This document shows positions 12,329-23,113 of a stretch of DNA of 64,000 nt, in pieces. The DNA is from Zygaena filipendulae (Eukaryota; Arthropoda; Insecta; Lepidoptera; Zygaenidae). A model generated the notes under the pieces. That model was not told the DNA's origin and searched no databases. It saw nothing but the letters and a program-made list of their open reading frames with translations. The DNA is taken from positions 7,586,501 through 7,650,500 of the forward strand of contig OU015669.1 of the NCBI GenBank assembly GCA_907165275.2, in the 5' to 3' direction. The first letter of the stretch is position 1; every line of letters begins with the position of its first letter. The translations under genes and the position numbers were made by a program.

Positions 12329-14588
12329 TATGAATCATACTCCCGTACCCGTACTCATGAATTTATGAATCATCGATCGATATTTCAGGTGTAGATAAAT
12401 AGCCAGTTGAAAAAGACCCTGCTTTCAGGGTGACTAATAAAAGATTTTGCAAGTTATGTAGAAATAATAAATGGAACTTTTTCTTAGTGACATGTCTACG
12501 CGATTCATAGTACAGTAACACAAACAGACGGCGCGTGCAATTGTGGGTAGTAAATTTTTTTTTCGGTTGTCAAATGTCTTTGACACATACATTTTTTAAT
12601 TCAATACAATGACACTTTTTTTCGCTCTACATTTTTTTACTTTAACTACTTTCTTACGAGAAGGTTTTGAGATAACGTGACGTGTACACTTGTTTCCTAT
12701 TAAAGCCAATAAAAGTTTGCAGTTACAAAACTAATTGAAAATTAAGTTATTTTAAGCTAGTGAAAAACCATGAAACGTAGTTTTGCAAAATACCTACAGC
12801 TTTTAGAGACAATTTGTCAAAGATCAAATTTCGAAAGACAAGTAAAAAAATTTATGCAAATTGTGTCTCAAGTGGAGAGTTTTATGCAGAATGTAAAAAC
12901 TTTTGCAGACCTTTATTTCAAAAACTAAAGGTCTGAAAAAGTTTTGTAAACTATATCGTTAACTAGACAACATATTTATTAAATTCATAATTTCTTCAGG
13001 TAAAAAAATCGAAAGCATTGATGGTTTTCAAGCATTTTTTTATTCATTGCATTCGTTTTTCTTAGGTATTTAATACAATTTGCGAAGAGGCAGGCCCTTT
13101 GTATATTCGAAAAATTGGACATACCTACTTATGAGAAAACTATATTCAAAACGAATTGATTAACTCTATAACATTTGCAGAGTCAATTATGACGATTCAA
13201 TGACTAGTAATAAAGTACTCTACAATCCTTACTTGCGTTTTTTTAAATAGTTATTCCTCTTATAAACGGCGATGTTTTTATTTTAGCACAAATAGGATTT
13301 CGGATAAACATGCATAAAATCCTCCAAGGATAAGGTAAGTTCGGAACATCGCTCTAACACGGCCAATTGAAAAATTACCCTGTGTTATTAGGTTTCGGAA
13401 CGTAACACGAAAAATTTCTCTCACCCTTATTATTGGCTGTTGAGAAAAAAAAAAAAAGAAAAATGTTCACTCTTTAAACTGAAGGGTAAAAAAAAAACCG
13501 TCAAGTGCGAGTTTTCATTGCGCATCGAGGGTTCCATAATCAGTTCTGACAGAATATAAATATTATGATCATATTATTATATAGGTAAGTGGTGATTAAA
13601 CTACTGGTGAAATCTATGTTATATGGTATCTCGCAAAGTTTGCATAAAAATGGGTAAAAAACACAAACAGAAATCCTAAATTAAGAATAAATAAAGATGA
13701 GACCGCTTTTAGTTTTTTATGCAGTGTATTAGAGAAAAGAAAAAAAAATCTCTTTTCTTTTAAACGTTTTCCCATCTTGCGTACGGAACCATAGCAGCGG
13801 AAGCAGACGGAGCGAGAAAAATGTAGTCTAGTATTGAATGAGTGAGGGGAGGTGCTAATGTAATCAACCTTTTTTAAAACGTAAGTAGCAATTTGTTCGA
13901 ATTAAATTTAAATTTGTGAACATAACTTTCTTTTTTTTTGTAAGCTCCATTATTTCAGCCAGTTCTACCTCAGTATTGAAGAAATATAGAGAATAAAAAA
14001 AAAAATACATTTTTACATAGTTATTTACTTAAAAAATTTAGGTTCAATATCTATAAATATTATGTAAACAAACTGTTGCGTTCATTGATAAACTTTATGC
14101 ACTTTTAAATGCATATTAGGTAAATAAATTGATACATAATAGGTATCTGCTTCCCTGAGAATAATATAAAAGTTAGGTACATCAGATGCGACACCGGTTT
14201 AGGTAAGCATCTTGACTCTTGTTGTATATAGGTACCTACATATTTTATTTCTTGAACTATAAGTATCAAATAGAATTCTTATTATAAATGAAAATAGTAC
14301 TTATCCTTCTCGATTCGGGCGAAGTTAAAAAAAACTTTTCGAGATTTCAACATGCTGCTTCAAAAACAAAAGTTATTACGAGGGCATCTTGGAACATTTC
14401 TGGCTAAAAATACAATAATAACGATCCTGGAAAGCCGGATATGAGATTCGGCGCTGCGAGGATCCGAGGCGATGACTCCATCTCGGATTCGGATCACGCG
14501 CCGCCCTCCCCCCCCCGTCTTACTCGCATAGTCGACTGTTATTGTATAGTTATATGTTCAGGCTGTATATTGAGGCTACAGTCGACTT

Positions 14589-14832
14589 CAGGGCCCTTGT
14601 TCACTATGACTAACAACATTTCTTGCCCATAACTTGTTGTCCCAAAACGCAATCCCAAACGTTCCAGTTGCAAAAATATTAGAAATTATTATTCTGTATG
14701 CCATAAGAAACGTTGTAATGTAGTGTATTTTTTTAAGTGAAACTTCTTTGATTACGAGGTAAAGACAATTCTTGTAACGCGTTATCTTAACGCGCCGTGT
14801 TATGATGATAGGTCATAGTGAATAAGGGTCCA
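14589..14832 (+). mobile_element. GGGCCC-terminus MITE, copy 1
   Basis: Ends CAGGGCCCTTGTTCACTATG and CATAGTGAATAAGGGTCC form inverted terminal repeats of about 20 bases. The interior, including TTATTATTCTGTATGCCATA and CTTCTTTGATTACGA, is shared with 28809-29042 and 33851-34090. A target duplication is not clear. Non-coding. Confidence 0.8.
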
Positions 14833-15635
14833 GCTTGTACTACTGTATGTTGTGGATGAAATAGAATTATAGAACAACAGTGAGTGAAGCTATGTCTATT
14901 GTCTAGTCAGGCTAAAAAGACAGAGTATTTATGCTTTATAATAGTATAGCGTGATTGCCACTGATGGTAATTTTTCACCATTCCCCTCTCAAGTTTGAAT
15001 ATAACTATAGATTTATTAGGTATTTAAGTGAATTTTATTAGGTATTTTACTTTACTTTGTACTTTTTTATTTCTTTTTAACATGGCCCTAATTAAGGATT
15101 GGAGTTGTACCTACTACGGTTCCACACGTCTAAAACCTTGAAACTTTTGTACCGCACAAATATCATGATTAATGATATTAATAATAAATAAATGTGCTTT
15201 ACCCCAACATTATAAAAGGGTTAAAGATCATATCGCGCTACAGGCGTTTAAATCTTAACCCTTCGCTGAAGGGGTTGTTTAAGGGTTGTTTTATTAATTT
15301 ATTTACTCCCATACGAAGATACCGCTGCGATGGTAAATTTCAGTATAATTGTGCCAATATGCAAAGTTTGATGTCGCAAAGTAAATTTTATCTTTATTAT
15401 AATACAGTTACCTACTTTAAAAATCTCATACAAATTAAAAACAATAAACCATGCGATTTTTTAGTAATATCTAATATAATATAATAATAGAGTTAGATTA
15501 TATTCAAAGTCTGGTCTCAGAAGAATATTTCGCTTATTGATAACTATGGCCCAGTTTTCAATGCCTCAGTTTTTTCTCTATATTAACTAGATGTCTAAAT
15601 ACATAATATAATTATTTTCTCTCAAGTACACAATA
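14833..15635. other. AT-rich upstream DNA
   Basis: Only the 96-codon chance frame at 15194-15484 is notable; it resembles no known protein. No repeat shared with the rest of the window was seen. Confidence 0.4.
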
Positions 15636-15866
15636 ATAATAATCTACTTCAAAACACACAGATCTACTTGATCCCACACTAAGCTATAAGCTTGTGTCGT
15701 GGAAACCAAGCAAACGTGGTATATACTACATTTTATTATATATACACGCCCAGACTGGAAAATAGAACCCTGTGTTCATCACCAAAGTTCACCCCCACCG
15801 GGAATCGAACCCGGAACCCTTGATTAGCGGGTAGGCATGGTGACCTTCTGCGCCAGTCGGGTACAT
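15636..15866 (-). mobile_element. tRNA-derived SINE, family 1, copy 1
   Basis: On the minus strand the right end starts with a tRNA-like head: A box TGGCGCAGAAGGTCACCATG, then the B box GGGTTCGATTCCCGG (complement of 15798-15812). A body follows, then a tail of TTATTATTATTG at the left edge. These internal RNA polymerase III boxes and a simple-repeat tail define a SINE. It is not a tRNA gene: no cloverleaf acceptor stem is present. Confidence 0.8.
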
Positions 15867-15869
15867 ATA

Positions 15870-17014
15870 GATAATTTCAGACCTACAGCTCTTATTAGTG
15901 AACGCCACTCAAGAGTCAGTCTGTACCGCTTATGATATTGTCTGTTTCGCTTATTGCGCTGGTAAATCAAAAAGACAAACCTACAGATTTGAATGCCTAT
16001 TTAATGATTAGTATATATTAATAGGGTCCTTAGTTTTTGAATAACCTCTAGCAGTAACACATATAGTTAAAACAAAAGATTTGAACCTCGTTTTTATATT
16101 TTAATCTCTATTTTCAGAGATAACTCTACATTTTTTTTTCTAAAACAACTCTACAATTTCTCTCCGACATTAAAAATGTAACTATGAACAATATTATTTC
16201 CTCTGAAACAAAGAAAACCTCCGCACACTGGCAACAAAGTACGATTAAGCGTAAGAGCAATTAAAATTAGAATATCTTAATTCATATCAAAGTATCTGGG
16301 TTGCCATCTTAATGTGTATATGTTACCCTAATTCCGGGGTGGAGACGAGATAAGCTCGCGTGTTACATTTGGACATGTTTATTTGGACTTAAGTGAATGT
16401 TGTTTGTGTGTCTTGTTTCTATTAATGTTAACTATCTACTAAATAATAAATTAAATTTTAATATACACGATATTTAAATGCTTGTATTTCGCTGTCCATT
16501 TTCCAAAAGTCCGGAGATACCTAGTTGTAACATAGTTTTTATCTTGGTAAATCGAAGAATTCCTAAATGAAAATTCTACTTGTATGTTCCTCAGACTAGT
16601 TTAGCTATGAAAATAACCATTTTTTATTATTTTGTTTAAATTCTATCCAAATTCCAGACCAGTGACGTCATTTGACCTTCAATACTGTACAAACTGAAAA
16701 TAAACCCTCGGAAGAATGAAATCGATTAAATCGATTTGTTACGTCATACTTATAACATACGGAGTCCGTATGACCATAGAGATTAACGAGCCCACACCCT
16801 ACCAATAAAACGTAGGCCCTGGGTCATTGCACGCCCATCCCGCACCGAATGTAGGGCAAATGCGATCGATGCTGTTTAAAATTCACTATAGAACACTCAC
16901 GTGGTGCGGGGGTGGGTATTAGCTAGCTAGAGAGACACAATAATTGATTTTTCGCAACAGTAAGATTTGTTAGAGGGGGACAGATGATTGTATGTCTATG
17001 AATGGGCAGATTAG
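15870..17014. other. upstream DNA, nothing recognised
   Basis: AT-rich with a modestly GC-richer stretch at 16780-16920. No gene or shared repeat was identified. Confidence 0.4.
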
Positions 17015-17015
17015 T

Positions 17016-17230
17016 TACTAGCTGTTCCCTGCGGTTTCACTCGCGTTAGTTTCGGAGATCCCGCGGGGATTCTGAGGTAAAAGGACTTACTATCTTATAT
17101 TTTTTTCTGTACCTACCTACCCTTGACAACGAGTAGGTAGTATGCAAAATTTAACGTAGTTTCTTTCGCGTAAATTTAGGAGTTCCTGTGGGAATTTCGG
17201 GATAAAAGGTAGCCTGTGTCCTTTGTACCT
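17016..17230 (+). repeat. GC-core repeat, rearranged
   Basis: Head ACTAGCTGTTCCCTGCGG and two separated core segments (17055-17090 and 17165-17215), with expanded GTACCTACCTACC between them. Confidence 0.7.
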
Positions 17231-17329
17231 ACCTGTCCCCCAAAAATTATTTATCAGCTTTGGGGTATAGACCCCTAATGCTGATAATGTTTAGGGGACA
17301 GGTGTGCCCGAAGTATACATGACCCACTT

Positions 17330-17445
17330 GACTTCACATGTTCCTAATACCTTGCAGGTTGGTTTCCTCGCAATGTTTTCTTTGCTGAAAAGACGAATTC
17401 GAAGTTCGAATGAACCTTCTAAGTAATAGCCGAAATATCTACTGC
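17330..17445. repeat. SINE/RTE-type fragment
   Basis: Contains GGTTTCCTCGCAATGTTTTC, a block found in many lepidopteran SINE and RTE sequences and seen again, diverged, in the SINE at 60150-60524. No internal promoter remains. Confidence 0.45.
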
Positions 17446-17624
17446 TGATCTAATTGTTGCTTTTTTCAATAGAAAATATAAAAGCTATGTATAAATATGG
17501 TATATATAGTCCATAAAATCAGCGAAAAAAACCCAATAACATCAATTTGACACAAAACACCGAAAAATATACACAACAGCATTGACGTTACCTCTTTTGT
17601 ACAGGTTAAAGTAAATAATACTTA

Positions 17625-17668
17625 ATAATAATAATCCACTTCACAACACACAGATATACTTGATCCCT
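17625..17668 (-). repeat. SINE family 1 tail fragment
   Basis: Matches the tail end of the SINEs at 15636 and 34563 (TAATAATAATCCACTTCACA and CACAGATATACTTGATCCC). The head is missing, as in 5'-truncated SINEs. Confidence 0.65.
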
Positions 17669-18326
17669 TGTGGTTAAAGTAAATATAAGTAAGTACGTGT
17701 AGTTATTTATATTTAGAAATCTATTGAAACATACCTAGTCATCATAGTACCTACATCAGTTTTCCGCACTAAAGAGTTTAACGACCCACAAATTTGTCAA
17801 CTGTTATTTGTGCGATAGTAAAAAAAAAGTCTATGTAATGTCAAGATCATGGACGTTTGAGCGACAGGTTCAAGCACCTGTTGCGATGGTAAAAGGCGGC
17901 AAAAAATGATGTAAAAATCACGAATTATCCAATAAGAGGCCAGTTTAGTGAGAGCCTTCTAAAGGGTTTAGGTTTATGATTTGTTGATGAGCGAGGCGGA
18001 GGTTTCGCTAATCAACGTCATTGTTTCATAGGTAGATAAAAACGTAAGTATGTTGGTTTCAAACCTCAGCATTCTTGTTTTATTTATTGATTTAGATTAG
18101 ATGATTATTTGATTTACTTTGACTTACAGGTTTTTTAAAAACATTTTTTTTATCCTGCCCTGTTACGTTACAACAAATAATTATAATGTTTTTTTTTTTG
18201 CAATAAGAAAAGTATACCTACCTATAATACATAGTCAGCTGTCTGGTAGCCATAGTACGAGTTTCGTTTAGTTTAGAACCAGGTGGTGCTGTGTGGTGAA
18301 ATTATAGCATTATTATTGGGATCTGT

Positions 18327-18386
18327 TCCTCCGCTCCCGCTCCCGCTCCCGCTTCCTCTCCCGCTTCCGCTCACTCTCCCGCTCCG
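18327..18386. repeat. (CCGCTC)n minisatellite
   Basis: About ten tandem CCGCTC-type hexamers with C-to-T variation. It lies within a GC-rich 300-base patch (18280-18690). The frame through it reads poly(Pro-Leu), a consequence of the repeat and not evidence of a protein. Confidence 0.85.
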
Positions 18387-18689
18387 CGCCACTGTGCCCG
18401 CACCCGGCGTACCAACGCGTCCGCGGTGCAGGAACGCTGCTTGCGTGACCGTGTCCGTCTCTTTATTGATTATACCCAGATTCCGGACCCCGTATTGGTA
18501 AACCGCAATACTGGCTGGTGACGACAGCTAATAGTGAAATTGATCTTAATTAAATAAAATTTGTTTTGATGAAAACACAACGTCGACGTCGTCATCACCG
18601 ATATCAGTGGACAGACTCAGGTTCACTGATGAATAAGGACCTTCCCCAAGAAACGCCACGATGACCGGCGAAGCGCTACACTCACAAAT

Positions 18690-19206
18690 TGTGCCACACT
18701 GTTGTATATTTTTTTAATTTGATTGTTACACTATGTATCATCATATTAACATATATATCGCCATGAATGTTACTGGTTGCTGATAATAGTAAATAAAAAA
18801 AGATAATATATTTTTTTTTACTAATTTAATTTGTAAATACCTACTTACTATTTAATTTGACTGAATTGTTGTAAATGACTCATTTTAGTTAATTTTTTAG
18901 TATTTTTTACTTTTAGTATATTAAAACAATTAGAGGTATATTAAAACAACTAATAGGTACCTAGGAAATGGTAAAAAAAAAATTAATAGTTATTGATTTA
19001 GAAATTTGGATTAGGAAGTGAACCCTACATGGATTTTAATAGAGAGCTAATAGTTAGGTTAGGTACTTATATGTTTTAACAACTGAATGTCGGAAATTAC
19101 AATCCCACCAAAAACATTTTCATGTAAAATGATGCCAAGACAATGAAGGGTACTGTCAAAAAGTTATCAGAGCTCATGTAGAGCCAAGGTGATAACTCTA
19201 CACACC
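18690..19206. other. AT-rich upstream DNA
   Basis: Low-complexity T and A runs; no gene or shared repeat seen. Confidence 0.5.
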
Positions 19207-19418
19207 CTAACTCTACAAGGCCTAACTTCTCAAACTCTACACCTTAGTGAGAATATGTGTCTTGGCCATTTCGATCCATTCACATGAGCGTAAAGTGAAA
19301 AATTTATCCACTGTTAATTAATTTTCTGTTATATAAAGGTTCTTGCAGTAACGAAACGGCCAAGCTACATATTCTGACTAAAGTGTAGAGTTGGAGAAGT
19401 TAGGCCTTACAGAGTTAG
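19207..19418. mobile_element. MITE-like element with ~70-bp inverted arms
   Basis: The left arm CTAACTCTACAAGGCCTAAC and the right arm GTTAGGCCTTACAGAGTTAG pair, and pairing continues inward over about 70 bases (ACTCTACACCTTAGTGAGAA with TTCTGACTAAAGTGTAGAGT), with a central unpaired segment around 19290-19340. No second copy in the window. Confidence 0.75.
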
Positions 19419-19479
19419 TTAGTTAGTTTTAGATATCAATAAAATCTAAAGTATGAGAGCTATGCAATTAAAACTTTAT

Positions 19480-20640
19480 ATATTCAACTAGATTCGCCCT
19501 GTGCGCGAGCTGCCAGCAGCTCGCGGGGCTTGGTCGCCCTGTGCCCGGTTGCCCCCCATTGACATCTATTTGTTTGAGCACCCCCCACCTGACTCTTTTA
19601 GTTTCGGAGATAATCGAGTTTGAATTTTGTTCGGCGGCCATGATTTTTTCCGCCATTTTGAAAAAAAAAATTCACTATTGAAATTTGCCCAAGGTGTGGA
19701 TCAAACTTTGTAAGTAACAGTTTTACTTTTGATGGATAGTTTCGGCGGGCAGTCAACTCACTACCTGATGAGGAGCAGGAATCGAGATGTCAAGGTTTTC
19801 CCACAATCACAGAAACCTCCTTTCCACATCTTAAATACATTATATCGACCTAGAGATGCTCCTTCTGGGAGAACAATTATGTTTAACTTTTTTTCGCCAG
19901 CCATTTCGAATCCGTCCGCCATCTTGGAATTATTTATATCCCGATAGAAGAAGATAGTGCACCATATACCATATATTCGGCATCAGCGACCCCAAAAACC
20001 CCCGGATGCCGAACCTCACCCGGATCGGATCAACTTTTTTTTCAGCCGCCATTTTGAATCCGCCATTTTGGATTTTTACCACGCCAGGCGGTTGCCCCCC
20101 ATTGACCTCTATGACATTTGTTTGAGCACCCCCTACCTGACTCTTTTAGTTTCGGAGATAATCGAGTTTGAATTTTGTTCGGTGGCCATGTTTTTTTCCG
20201 CCATTTTGAAAAAAAAGTTAAACTATTGAAATTTGCCCAAGGTGTGGATGAAATTTAGTTAGAAACGTTTTCACTTTCGATGGATAGTTTCGGCGGGCAG
20301 TCGACTCACTACCTGATGAGAAGCAGGAATCGAAGATGTCGAGGTTTTCCCATAATCACCGAAACGTCCCCTCTACATGTTCCATACATTATATCAACCT
20401 AGAGATGCTCCTTCTGGGAGAACAATTATGTCAATGAGTGAGTGGTAATCCAGCTTTATATATTATAATAAATCTGCTATTGACCACATATCCCGAAAAT
20501 TTTGTTTGTCTGGTATAATCCCGACCTAAGTTACAAGGGTTCAAAAAAACGACGAAGCGCTTCGAGAAATGATAGGTAGTGCTCCCGCTTCGCTTGGCTC
20601 GTCTTGGGGGGGGCACTGCCGTGCCCCCAGATACACCAAT
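19480..20640. repeat. repeat island with 543-bp-period tandem duplication
   Basis: Segment 19547-19882 recurs at 20090-20431 in direct orientation, about 85-90 percent alike by eye, with a 207-base spacer. Shared landmarks are GGTTGCCCCCCATTGAC, TTTCGGAGATAATCGAGTTT, CCGCCATTTTGAA, GGATAGTTTCGGCGGGCAGT and CTTCTGGGAGAACAATTATG. The edges are GC-rich (19490-19545 and 20550-20632). The frames at 19468-19656, 19729-19947, 19957-20229 and 20431-20616 differ between the two units and match no protein I know. Likely a fragment of a larger, unidentified transposable element. Confidence 0.75.
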
Positions 20641-21044
20641 ATTGCATTTGGTGTGTTGTAGTGAAGTACATCATTCTAAAGCATACCGATACGATTTATA
20701 GCAAAACTATATAAACTCTTGCATATCATGTAGAAACCAAGCAATTAATACGTTTCAACTTTCATCATTCATTCTAAATTCTAATAACATAACGCACCTG
20801 TATCGTATTTTGCCAATGTTTGCCATCACATCGGTATGTATCGAATTACCAACATTAGCAACATCGGTAGATATTGTATATCAAAGTGCCAACATTAGCA
20901 CACAAACGCGAGGACAATAAGCAATGGCGGACGGAAGCCGCAGCCGCACCCCGCTACCGGCCTGCGGTCGTATAACTGGACTCTACACCATCTAACTCGG
21001 TTTACTGTTTAGGACAATCTATTGATGGATCATTGAATCCACAA

Positions 21045-21125
21045 TCCTACTAATATTATAAATGTGAAAGTGTGGATGTTTGGATGTTTCACAGTTTACC
21101 AGAGAATTCCCGAATAATAACTTAC
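21045..21125 (-). repeat. GC-core repeat fragment
   Basis: Minus-strand tail of the family: ATCCTACTAATATTATAAAT followed by GTGAAAGTGTGGATGTTTGG, as at 52161. The core is lost. Confidence 0.6.
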
Positions 21126-21187
21126 ATTATAAACTCAGGAATTACCTATAGTTACTGTAGCTTTCTATAAGTGACCCATACTCTTGT

Positions 21188-21232
21188 ACCCATACTAAGC
21201 CATAAGCTTGTGTCGTGGAAACCAAGCTTCGA
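21188..21232 (-). repeat. SINE family 1 body fragment
   Basis: Contains the body motif CATACTAAGCCATAAGCTTG followed by TGTCGTGGAAACCAAGC, shared with the two full SINEs. Confidence 0.6.
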
Positions 21233-22579
21233 CTATCGAGTGTATGACACACCGGGTGGATATCGTGTGACCAAACAAAACATCAGCTGGTAGCCTCTCG
21301 GGGGCTGCGCCATAACTCCTTCGCCGCAGACCCAGCCGCATACTAACTGGCCACTAACGCTCGCTGGAGCCTTGAACTTTTGCTCTGCATCTATTGATTA
21401 GCTCGCTACAGGTTTGCTTGGTATAGACGCAATGTTTGTATCATATCTAGACATTGGATATTATAACATATATTATATTTGTTTGTTTGTCACAGAGTAG
21501 TAGAGCATTTCCTCTTTTTAATGTTAAGAACAGCTGATGAGATAATTAAGTCGTAAATCCAGCATTTTATTAGGTTTCTAGAATTTATTTAAGTTCTAAA
21601 AAAAAAAATGCTATTATTGTTAGTGGTGTCGATTAAGACGATTGCCAAATTTTGAAAATAGTCCAAATAGAGTACTTCAATCGAGATTTGAGGGTGGTAA
21701 TGGCTGCTGGAACCGCACTTGGAGATACGTGAAAAATAATTATGAGGAACATAGGAATGATAGTTGTACCTATAGTTTCCGAAAACATACAGATAGGTAA
21801 GTAGGTACAGGTAGGTTTTAAATTGGCGTGTTTTTGTTGACTCCTTGCGGTGTTGGCAGACAGCTTGTCAATCGATATAGGTTGCGAGCCCACGGTGCAT
21901 CCCAGCCCCGCCCACGGCACACGCTCATTCATCCGCACGGTTTAGCATTCAAAGCCCAGCTAAACAACCAGCAGCCAGCCATTAACGGTCACCGATGGAA
22001 CAATTAGAAACCATCACGCGAATCGGGAACAAAACGGCAACACACCGCATCTTCACAACTGGCGCGCATCCAAACCTACAATTCACTTATTATATTCTAT
22101 GAGCGCGAGCTATAAACGTATTCCTGAACATATCACGTAGACGACTACTACCAATTTCAACCAATCAGAGTGCGACAATTCAACTTAATCGCGCTGGCCA
22201 CGCCCAATCACGTAACCGCCTATTACGGGCCGTGTAACGACGCAACCTTTTAACTTCGCGACGACGTCCGATCGATGCGCGTCCCTGTCGGCTGTAACGC
22301 TGCGTCCTTGTCTAATCACCGAACATTTTGTGTACGGAGTGTCTGGGCCCGAGTGTGATAGAGTCGCGTTTGGCGCGCGTGCCTGGTTTCAGTTGCACGT
22401 CCGAGGTCGAAGGAGGGGGACGCGTGCAACTGTTTTCGATAATCGGCCGCGCGTTCCGTACGTGGAAAGCGGACAGTATCCCGGCGGTCACGTGCGCGTA
22501 AAAACGGATATATGCCCAGAATATTTATTAAGTGGGTGGTTGTGCGTGACTTTTCCCCCGTGAACATCTAGCGCCGCAA

Positions 22580-22627
22580 ATGATCGTCCACGTAAATAGA
22601 GCGGGGTGCTGGTTGTCTGATAACTGA
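22580..22627 (+). other. upstream ORF 1 in trh leader (15 codons)
   Basis: ATG at 22580 followed by 15 codons and TGA at 22625-22627, all upstream of the trh start. It matters only if transcription starts before 22580, which the sequence does not prove. G lies at +4 minus, and A at -3 gives a usable start context (CAAATGA). Confidence 0.35.
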
Positions 22628-22755
22628 AAACGTCTTCGGCTGTCCGAATTCAGCGATCCGGACTGAACTTTCCGAGACTTGTGAACGGTGTGAAGACTTT
22701 ACGAACAGTGTAGTGGAGACTGTGGACAAATAAGTCGTGTTTACTCTCTGAACTG

Positions 22756-22761
22756 ATGTGA
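22756..22761 (+). other. start-stop upstream ORF in trh leader
   Basis: ATG directly followed by TGA, a minimal start-stop element 137 bases before the trh start. Start-stop elements in other genes are known to hold initiating ribosomes and lower or condition downstream translation. A role here is inference. Confidence 0.35.
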
Positions 22762-22800
22762 ACTGCAAATAAATACTGTATTCTTAATTTGAATTTCGAA

Positions 22801-22854
22801 ATGGCGCGTGCGAACGCGCGGCAACTTTTGACGGGAGCTGTCAGATTAGTCTGA
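22801..22854 (+). other. upstream ORF 3 in trh leader (17 codons)
   Basis: ATG at 22801 with G at +4 and A at -3 (GAAATGG), a strong start context. It encodes 17 codons beginning MARANARQLL and stops at TGA 22852-22854, 38 bases before the trh ATG. The short gap would favour low reinitiation. It is out of frame with trh. Confidence 0.45.
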
Positions 22855-22892
22855 AATTGTTTCGACGCAATCGTATCGAGTGCTCAGTGAGA

Positions 22893-23113
22893 ATGTTGCC
22901 GTATCAAGCGGTTGCGATGGACTACGCTGTGGCGTCAGGTTTCCATCACCACCAGAGGCCAGGGGGGCTGCAAGGAGTGATGGGCCTCCCCGGGCCAGGC
23001 GCGGGCCTCAATCCTGGCCTGAACCCGACTTTCCCGCATTCCTGGTTCGTACCTACAAGCCCGGATATCTGTCGGCAGCAACAAGTATCCAACCAATCGC
23101 ATCTTGAACCTGG
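22893..23113 (+). CDS. trh: trachealess, coding exon 1 (N-terminus)
   Basis: First coding exon of a bHLH-PAS transcription factor that, with its partner Tango/ARNT, sets tracheal, salivary duct and other tubular fates in insects. The start at 22893 has A at -3 and opens MLPYQAVAMDY; Drosophila Trh, as I remember it, also opens with MLPYQ. The frame is open back to a stop at 22785 without another ATG. The 73 full codons are rich in Gly, Pro and His, include HSWFVPT, and end in LEPG. The exon ends with two bases of a split codon (GG), which the first base of exon 2 completes to Gly. That gives [12 protein letters not shown], as I recall for the fly protein. The intron then begins GCACGT, a GC donor. 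The only phase-compatible GT donor of reasonable quality is at 23153 and would add 13 mostly hydrophobic residues. Gene identity is firm; the exon 3' boundary is inferred. Confidence 0.85.

Larger units (their letters stand above)
9801..14588. other. upstream DNA, no gene
   Basis: AT-rich, with only chance frames (10216-10407, 10586-10795, 11149-11618, 11721-11906, 14441-14632). Features seen: a GC-core repeat head at 10835-10895, a GC-richer patch at 11160-11350, a perfect 32-base palindrome at 12297-12328, homopolymer A and T runs near 13440-13500 and 13930, and a short C-rich run at 14500-14520. Confidence 0.4.
20641..22239. other. upstream DNA 5' of trh
   Basis: A minus-strand GC-core repeat fragment is at 21045-21125 and a SINE fragment at 21188-21232. 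The 101-codon minus-strand frame at 21633-21938 resembles no protein I know. From about 21880 the sequence becomes GC-richer towards the trh leader. Confidence 0.4.
22240..22892 (+). promoter_or_regulatory. trh: trh promoter-proximal and 5' leader region
   Basis: The 650 bases before the trh start are clearly more GC- and CpG-rich than their surroundings, as expected around a developmental gene's first exon. I cannot fix the transcription start: no convincing TATA box is seen. TACGTG at 22459-22464 matches the element bound by Trh:Tango and Sim:Tango dimers, and CACGTG lies at 22489-22494. Frames open on both strands through 22316-22567, but their proteins resemble nothing I know and fit CpG-rich noncoding DNA. 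The 3' part would carry the upstream ORFs listed separately. Confidence 0.5.

Noticed and set aside
15798..15812. tRNA B box suggesting a tRNA gene (also 34761 and 60460)
   Set aside because: The A and B boxes are present but no acceptor stem or cloverleaf can be drawn, and the sequence runs on into SINE bodies with simple tails.
18283..18501. Pro-Leu repeat protein frame
   Set aside because: Produced by the (CCGCTC)n minisatellite.
22316..22567. Overlapping 77-83 codon frames on both strands near the trh leader
   Set aside because: Frames open on both strands are expected in CpG-rich DNA with few stops; no family resemblance.
22857..22892. Upstream in-frame extension of trh (non-ATG start)
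   Set aside because: The frame is open back to 22788, but the ATG at 22893 has a good context and begins the MLPYQ start known from the fly protein.
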